From: an uncultured Bacilli bacterium
GTDB taxonomy: Bacteria > Bacillota_I > Bacilli_A > RF39 > UBA660
NCBI GenBank assembly: GCA_944358225.1
Contig: CALVQP010000050.1
Span: 1 to 8,313, forward strand
DNA length: 8,313 bases
Direction: 5' to 3'
In this document: in pieces, positions 5,472 to 8,313 of the stretch
Layout: every line of letters begins with the position of its first letter
Numbering within the stretch: the first letter of the stretch is position 1
Notes under the pieces: generated by a model
Told to the model about the DNA's origin: nothing
Database searches by the model: none
What the model saw: only the letters and a program-made list of their open reading frames with translations
Position numbers and translations under genes: made by a program

Positions 5472-7436
5472 ATGAAAATAATTAGTATCGGAGATTTAGT
5501 TACAGATTTTTACTATAAAGATGGCAAATTAATGGGAGTAAATGGGGGCATGACTTCTCACAATATAATTGCTAACATCACTAAACTAGGTTTAAAAACC
5601 GCTGTTTACGGAGCTTGTGGAAATGATATGGCAGGTCACGTTGCGATAAAAAGTTTAAAAGATATCGGAGTTAATGTTGATAAGATAAAAATAATTGATA
5701 ATTTAGACACCCGTTGTTTTCATGTGTCGTATCAAATAATAAATGATCAGTTGCAGTTTGTATCAAAAAAACGCTGTCCTATTTGTAATATGAAAAAATG
5801 GTATGATGAAAGCAAAATAGAAACAAAGGAAATTATTAAACAAATTAATGAAGATGATGTGTTAGTTTTTGATAACTTAAATATAAAAAATCAATTTATT
5901 ATCGATAATTGTAATAACAGAAAAATGCTGGATTTGGGACAATACTTTGAGTTAGAAGATTATACTGACAATGATATTGTGAAGAAAATTAAAAACAAAT
6001 TTGACCTTATAAACCTAAATGAACGAGTTGAAAAATATTTAAAGAATAGATTTTCTTTGAAGTCATTAGAAGATATATATAAGTTATTACTTCCTAAAAT
6101 GATAATTGTTACTAGAGGAAAAAAAGGTTCAGATTTTGTATTTGATTGTAATAAAGTAAATAAAAAGTTAATAAATCCATCAATAGAAGTTGACCCAACC
6201 GGGGCAGGAGATGCATTTTTTAGCGTGTTTATTAGCGAATATATAAAAAATAACTATAGTATCGACTATGATTTTATCGATTCAAGTTTTGATAAAGCTA
6301 CTAAGCTTACAAAGAAAGTTGTAAAAAAGTTTGGAGCAAGAGGTCACATTCAAAATTTATATAAAATAAAGAAAGTGAAAGATATTTGTACTTGCAGCGA
6401 TTTTGCTATTTCATTAAGAAAACAAATAAAAAGATGTAATATAAATATTAATAACTTAGAAACGAGAATTATTAATGCTATTAATAGTAGTGCTTATGAT
6501 AAATTATTAAATCTTAGTTGGCAAAATTTAAACAATACTATTTTTGTTGGAACAGGAGGATCTTTCGCTGGAGCAAAATTTTCATCCAAACTTATTAATT
6601 ACTTGTATGGAATAAACACAATAGCTTTATATCCTAGAGATTTATACTATAGAAATAATAGTAATATCGATTCGGTATTTTTATTCACTTATTCTGGAAC
6701 AACTAATGATTTGCTTGTCTCAACCAGTTTAATTGATAATAAAAATAAATATATTATCACAAAAGGAAAATTACAAAATATTAAATCTAAAACTGGAGTA
6801 TCAAAAAATAATATTATTTCATATAGAACAAGTACCAATAAACAAGCAGAAAGGGGATTTTTATCTTTTGAAGGGGCTTTGGCACCTGCTAGCTTATTTC
6901 TAAAATTGTATTTTGAAAAAACAGTAAAAAATAATGTTGAAGAGTTTATTAAAAATAGCATAAATTATTGGAAAACCTATTTCAATAAATATTTTAAAGC
7001 TAACAAAAAAATGCTCACTGAATTTCTAAAAGAAGGTAATTACTTTAATGTATTTACGGGAGACTTTACCGAATCCGCAGGTAGTGATTTTGAAAGTAAA
7101 ATAATAGAATCCGGTATATATAACTGTTTAATTCACGAAAAGAAAAATTTTTCCCATGGAAGATTTATTAATTACGAACACTTAAGCCATAAAAAAAATA
7201 TTTATTTTAAACAAAAAACTACAAGTTTATATGAGAAAAAACTATTAGAGTACCTAGAAAAAGATCAAAATATAATAATTGAAAGTAGATATGATGGAAT
7301 ACTTTGTGAGTATGATTTATTAATTGCCTCTCAGTATTTTATATATTACATATCCAATTTTTTAAACATAGATATTTCAAAACCTACGTACAGTGAAGAG
7401 GCAATGAAAATTTATTTTTATAAAGGACAGTTATAA
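5472..7436 (+). CDS. fused PfkB-family sugar kinase and SIS-domain sugar-phosphate enzyme
   Basis: This 654-residue soluble protein joins two enzymes. Residues 1-300 are a PfkB/ribokinase-type kinase: GDLVTDFY at the start, substrate-side GG at 25-26, the NIIANITKLGL helix, ACGNDMAG (48-55), and the anion-hole/catalytic DPTGAGDAF (241-249) with base D247. Residues about 350-654 are a double SIS region: GTGGSFAG (360-367) and SGTT (408-411) bind sugar phosphate in the first half. The second half has E546 and H562 (in SHGR), with the same 16-residue spacing as the GlmS isomerase pair. A kinase feeding a SIS enzyme suggests phosphorylation followed by isomerisation or deglycation, as in the FrlD kinase/FrlB deglycase pair for fructoselysine; the substrate is inferred, not shown. 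Odd points are a CPIC motif (102-105) in the kinase lid region and a CTC (306-308) in the linker. The ATG at 5472 has a good ribosome binding site. AGA/AGG makes up 13 of 16 arginine codons. No transporter is adjacent. Confidence 0.85.
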   Translation: MKIISIGDLVTDFYYKDGKLMGVNGGMTSHNIIANITKLGLKTAVYGACGNDMAGHVAIKSLKDIGVNVDKIKIIDNLDTRCFHVSYQIINDQLQFVSKKRCPICNMKKWYDESKIETKEIIKQINEDDVLVFDNLNIKNQFIIDNCNNRKMLDLGQYFELEDYTDNDIVKKIKNKFDLINLNERVEKYLKNRFSLKSLEDIYKLLLPKMIIVTRGKKGSDFVFDCNKVNKKLINPSIEVDPTGAGDAFFSVFISEYIKNNYSIDYDFIDSSFDKATKLTKKVVKKFGARGHIQNLYKIKKVKDICTCSDFAISLRKQIKRCNININNLETRIINAINSSAYDKLLNLSWQNLNNTIFVGTGGSFAGAKFSSKLINYLYGINTIALYPRDLYYRNNSNIDSVFLFTYSGTTNDLLVSTSLIDNKNKYIITKGKLQNIKSKTGVSKNNIISYRTSTNKQAERGFLSFEGALAPASLFLKLYFEKTVKNNVEEFIKNSINYWKTYFNKYFKANKKMLTEFLKEGNYFNVFTGDFTESAGSDFESKIIESGIYNCLIHEKKNFSHGRFINYEHLSHKKNIYFKQKTTSLYEKKLLEYLEKDQNIIIESRYDGILCEYDLLIASQYFIYYISNFLNIDISKPTYSEEAMKIYFYKGQL

Positions 7437-7525
7437 TTAATCAGACAATTTTCTAAGTCAAAATTATTGTATTACAAAGATTATATATGTTCACTAAATT
7501 TCGAATATCAATTTAAAAGTCAACG

Positions 7526-7564
7526 ATCACAAAAAAATATTGTATAAAAATAAATTATTGTGAT
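7526..7564. repeat. 7-bp inverted repeat flanking the 6S RNA promoter core
   Basis: ATCACAA (7526-7532) and TTGTGAT (7558-7564) are exact inverted copies separated by 25 bp, about three helical turns centre to centre. They bracket the -35 element, and the right arm touches the -10. This could be a dimer-binding regulatory site, but chance is possible in such AT-rich DNA. The rest of 7437-7525 shows only a weak hairpin (7447-7465) with no T run. Confidence 0.3.
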
Positions 7565-7569
7565 ATAAT
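7540..7569 (+). promoter_or_regulatory. sigma-A promoter of the 6S-like RNA
   Basis: TTGTAT (7540-7545) and a perfect TATAAT (7564-7569) have an 18-bp spacer, and TG at 7561-7562 gives an extended -10. The expected first nucleotide is G7576, directly before the first base of the RNA's terminal stem, which agrees well with the RNA model. Confidence 0.75.
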
Positions 7570-7575
7570 AATATT

Positions 7576-7750
7576 GCCTAGATAATTAGTTTGTTTTACA
7601 TAAAACCGACTAAGTGATACATTGGGAATCTAATTGCCTCTTGGTGTTGAAAACTGAATCATTAAGTATTTCAGGATCCTAAAAAGGGGCATGTGATGCC
7701 CACCTCGCGTGAGCGGGTTTTTATCACAGCAAGCTAATTCTAGGTTTTTA
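7576..7750 (+). ncRNA. ssrS: 6S RNA candidate (regulator of RNA polymerase)
   Basis: 6S RNA mimics an open promoter and binds the housekeeping RNA polymerase. The fold derived by hand has three parts. The terminal stem pairs CCTAGA (7577-7582) with TCTAGG (7739-7744), ATTAG (7585-7589) with CTAAT (7734-7738), and TTTG-side bases (7590-7593) with CAAG (7730-7733). The central bubble is about 29 nt on the 5' side (7594-7622) and 27 nt on the 3' side (7703-7729); the 3' strand holds a small hairpin with a GTGA tetraloop (7704-7717). The apical stem pairs TGGG (7623-7626) with CCCA (7699-7702), ATC with GAT, and TGCCTCTT (7635-7642) with AAGGGGCA (7684-7691), and ends in a hairpin at 7654-7674. 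TTTTTATTTT follows as a terminator. Its position before tcdA/yrvM matches B. subtilis bsrA (6S-1). It is not SRP RNA, tmRNA or a T-box, whose key motifs are absent. Confidence 0.8.
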
Positions 7751-7754
7751 TTTT
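7739..7754 (+). terminator. T tract closing the 6S-like RNA
   Basis: The 3' arm of the terminal stem (TCTAGG, 7739-7744) is followed at once by TTTTTATTTT (7745-7754). The RNA's own closing stem plus this T tract would form the 3' end. The tcdA ribosome binding site starts on the next base. Confidence 0.55.
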
Positions 7755-7764
7755 GGGAGTAATT

Positions 7765-8313
7765 ATGGAAAAATTTATAAGATTAATAAATTTAATAGGC
7801 GATCATAATTTTCATAAAATTCAAGAAGTTACTGTTTTAGTTGTGGGGTTAGGTGGCGTAGGTAGTTATTGCTTAGAAAGCTTAGCACGAAATGGTATTA
7901 AAAACTTTATTTTAATTGATAATGATGAAATTGAAAAATCCAATCTTAATCGGCAAATACTAGCTTTAGATACCACTATTGGCCAAGCTAAAGTAGAAGT
8001 CGCTCAAAAAAGAATCAAAAAAATAAACACCGAAGCGCAAATAACTACTTTGAATACCTTCTTAACAGCTGATAATATTAATTGTTTAGACTCATTTTGT
8101 TTTGATTATCTTGTTGATGCTTGTGATACTTTAAACACTAAGGTCGCTTTAGCTAAATATGCTCAAGATAAAAATATTAAACTTATTAGCTCCTTAGGAA
8201 TGGGGGCTAGAATAGATGCTACTGAAGTTTGTCTAACTCGTCTTGATAAGACTTATAATGATCCTTTGGCTAAAAAATTTCGCAAATTATTAAAAGATCA
8301 AAATCTATCTTTA
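7765..8313 (+). CDS. tcdA: tRNA threonylcarbamoyladenosine dehydratase TcdA (partial, 3' end outside window)
   Basis: TcdA (YrvM/CsdL) uses ATP to convert t6A at position 37 of ANN-decoding tRNAs into the cyclic form ct6A in the cytosol. The first 183 residues are present and in frame to the edge. Seen: the E1/ThiF-type nucleotide-binding GLGGVGSY (28-35), IDNDEIEKSNLNRQ (51-64), the conserved GQAKVEV segment with K76, DACD (118-121), and ISSLGMGARIDAT (141-153), followed by the TcdA-specific DKTYNDPLAKKFRKLL stretch. The DPLA block and LARNGI help separate TcdA from MoeB and ThiF. The ATG is preceded by GGGAG (7755-7759) at 5 nt. No separate promoter is evident between the 6S-like RNA and this gene, so it probably depends on read-through or on a promoter inside the RNA gene. 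Arginine use (CGN 4 of 7) is closer to the left-hand genes than to the middle block. Confidence 0.93.
   Translation, partial: MEKFIRLINLIGDHNFHKIQEVTVLVVGLGGVGSYCLESLARNGIKNFILIDNDEIEKSNLNRQILALDTTIGQAKVEVAQKRIKKINTEAQITTLNTFLTADNINCLDSFCFDYLVDACDTLNTKVALAKYAQDKNIKLISSLGMGARIDATEVCLTRLDKTYNDPLAKKFRKLLKDQNLSL

Noticed and set aside
6689..6961. Minus-strand open frame within the kinase-SIS gene
   Set aside because: Antisense to the intact SIS region; hydrophobic composition follows from the AT-rich complementary codons.
7447..7465. AATTTT/AAAATT hairpin as terminator of the kinase-SIS gene
   Set aside because: The stem is all A-T, with no T run after it; such repeats are expected by chance here.
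7576..7750. Structured RNA as a T-box, tmRNA, SRP RNA or metabolite riboswitch for tcdA
   Set aside because: The T-box consensus, the tmRNA ends and the SRP GGAAG/AGCA core are absent, and the long rod with central bubble and closed terminal stem fits 6S RNA better.
1..8313. CRISPR array, insertion sequence, tRNA or rRNA
   Set aside because: No regularly spaced repeats, transposase, terminal inverted repeats of IS type, or tRNA cloverleaf/CCA features were seen on either strand.

Overview
The window looks like chromosomal DNA from a low-GC Gram-positive relative: a Bacillota/Mycoplasmatota-type bacterium of class Bacilli or near it. It is very AT-rich, genes have strong Shine-Dalgarno sites, the code is standard (TGG for Trp, TAA stops), and promoters have textbook -35/-10 boxes with extended -10 TGN motifs. 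The species cannot be named from this sequence. All genes lie on the + strand.

Left part (1-3246). After a truncated edge come two genes that each appear to be a separate transcription unit: a HerA-like (DUF87/FtsK-HerA superfamily) DNA-translocase ATPase (159-2006) and a dGTPase-like HD-domain phosphohydrolase (2095-3216). Each has a strong extended -10 promoter in front and a hairpin terminator behind. Both act on DNA or dNTPs, so a link in DNA repair or phage defence is conceivable, but nothing here proves one.

Middle part (about 3247-7525). Two genes have markedly different codon use: arginine is mostly AGA here and mostly CGN in the flanking genes. They are a P1B-2 Zn/Cd/Pb-exporting ATPase without an N-terminal metal-binding domain (3441-5336) and a two-domain protein joining a PfkB-family sugar kinase to a SIS sugar-phosphate isomerase/deglycase-like region (5472-7436). 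The ATPase has a consensus ribosome binding site, but an ATT codon stands where ATG is expected. A 25-bp near-perfect palindrome lies before the kinase-SIS gene. This block looks acquired.

Right part (7526-8313). An unlabelled structured RNA of about 170 nt (7576-7750) has the architecture of 6S RNA: a long terminal stem, a large central bubble with a small hairpin on its 3' strand, a long apical stem and a strong promoter. It lies directly before tcdA (yrvM), which runs off the right edge. In Bacillus subtilis the 6S RNA gene bsrA also lies in the aspS-yrvM intergenic region, which supports the assignment. Here the expected aspS is not immediately upstream; the compositionally foreign block is there instead.
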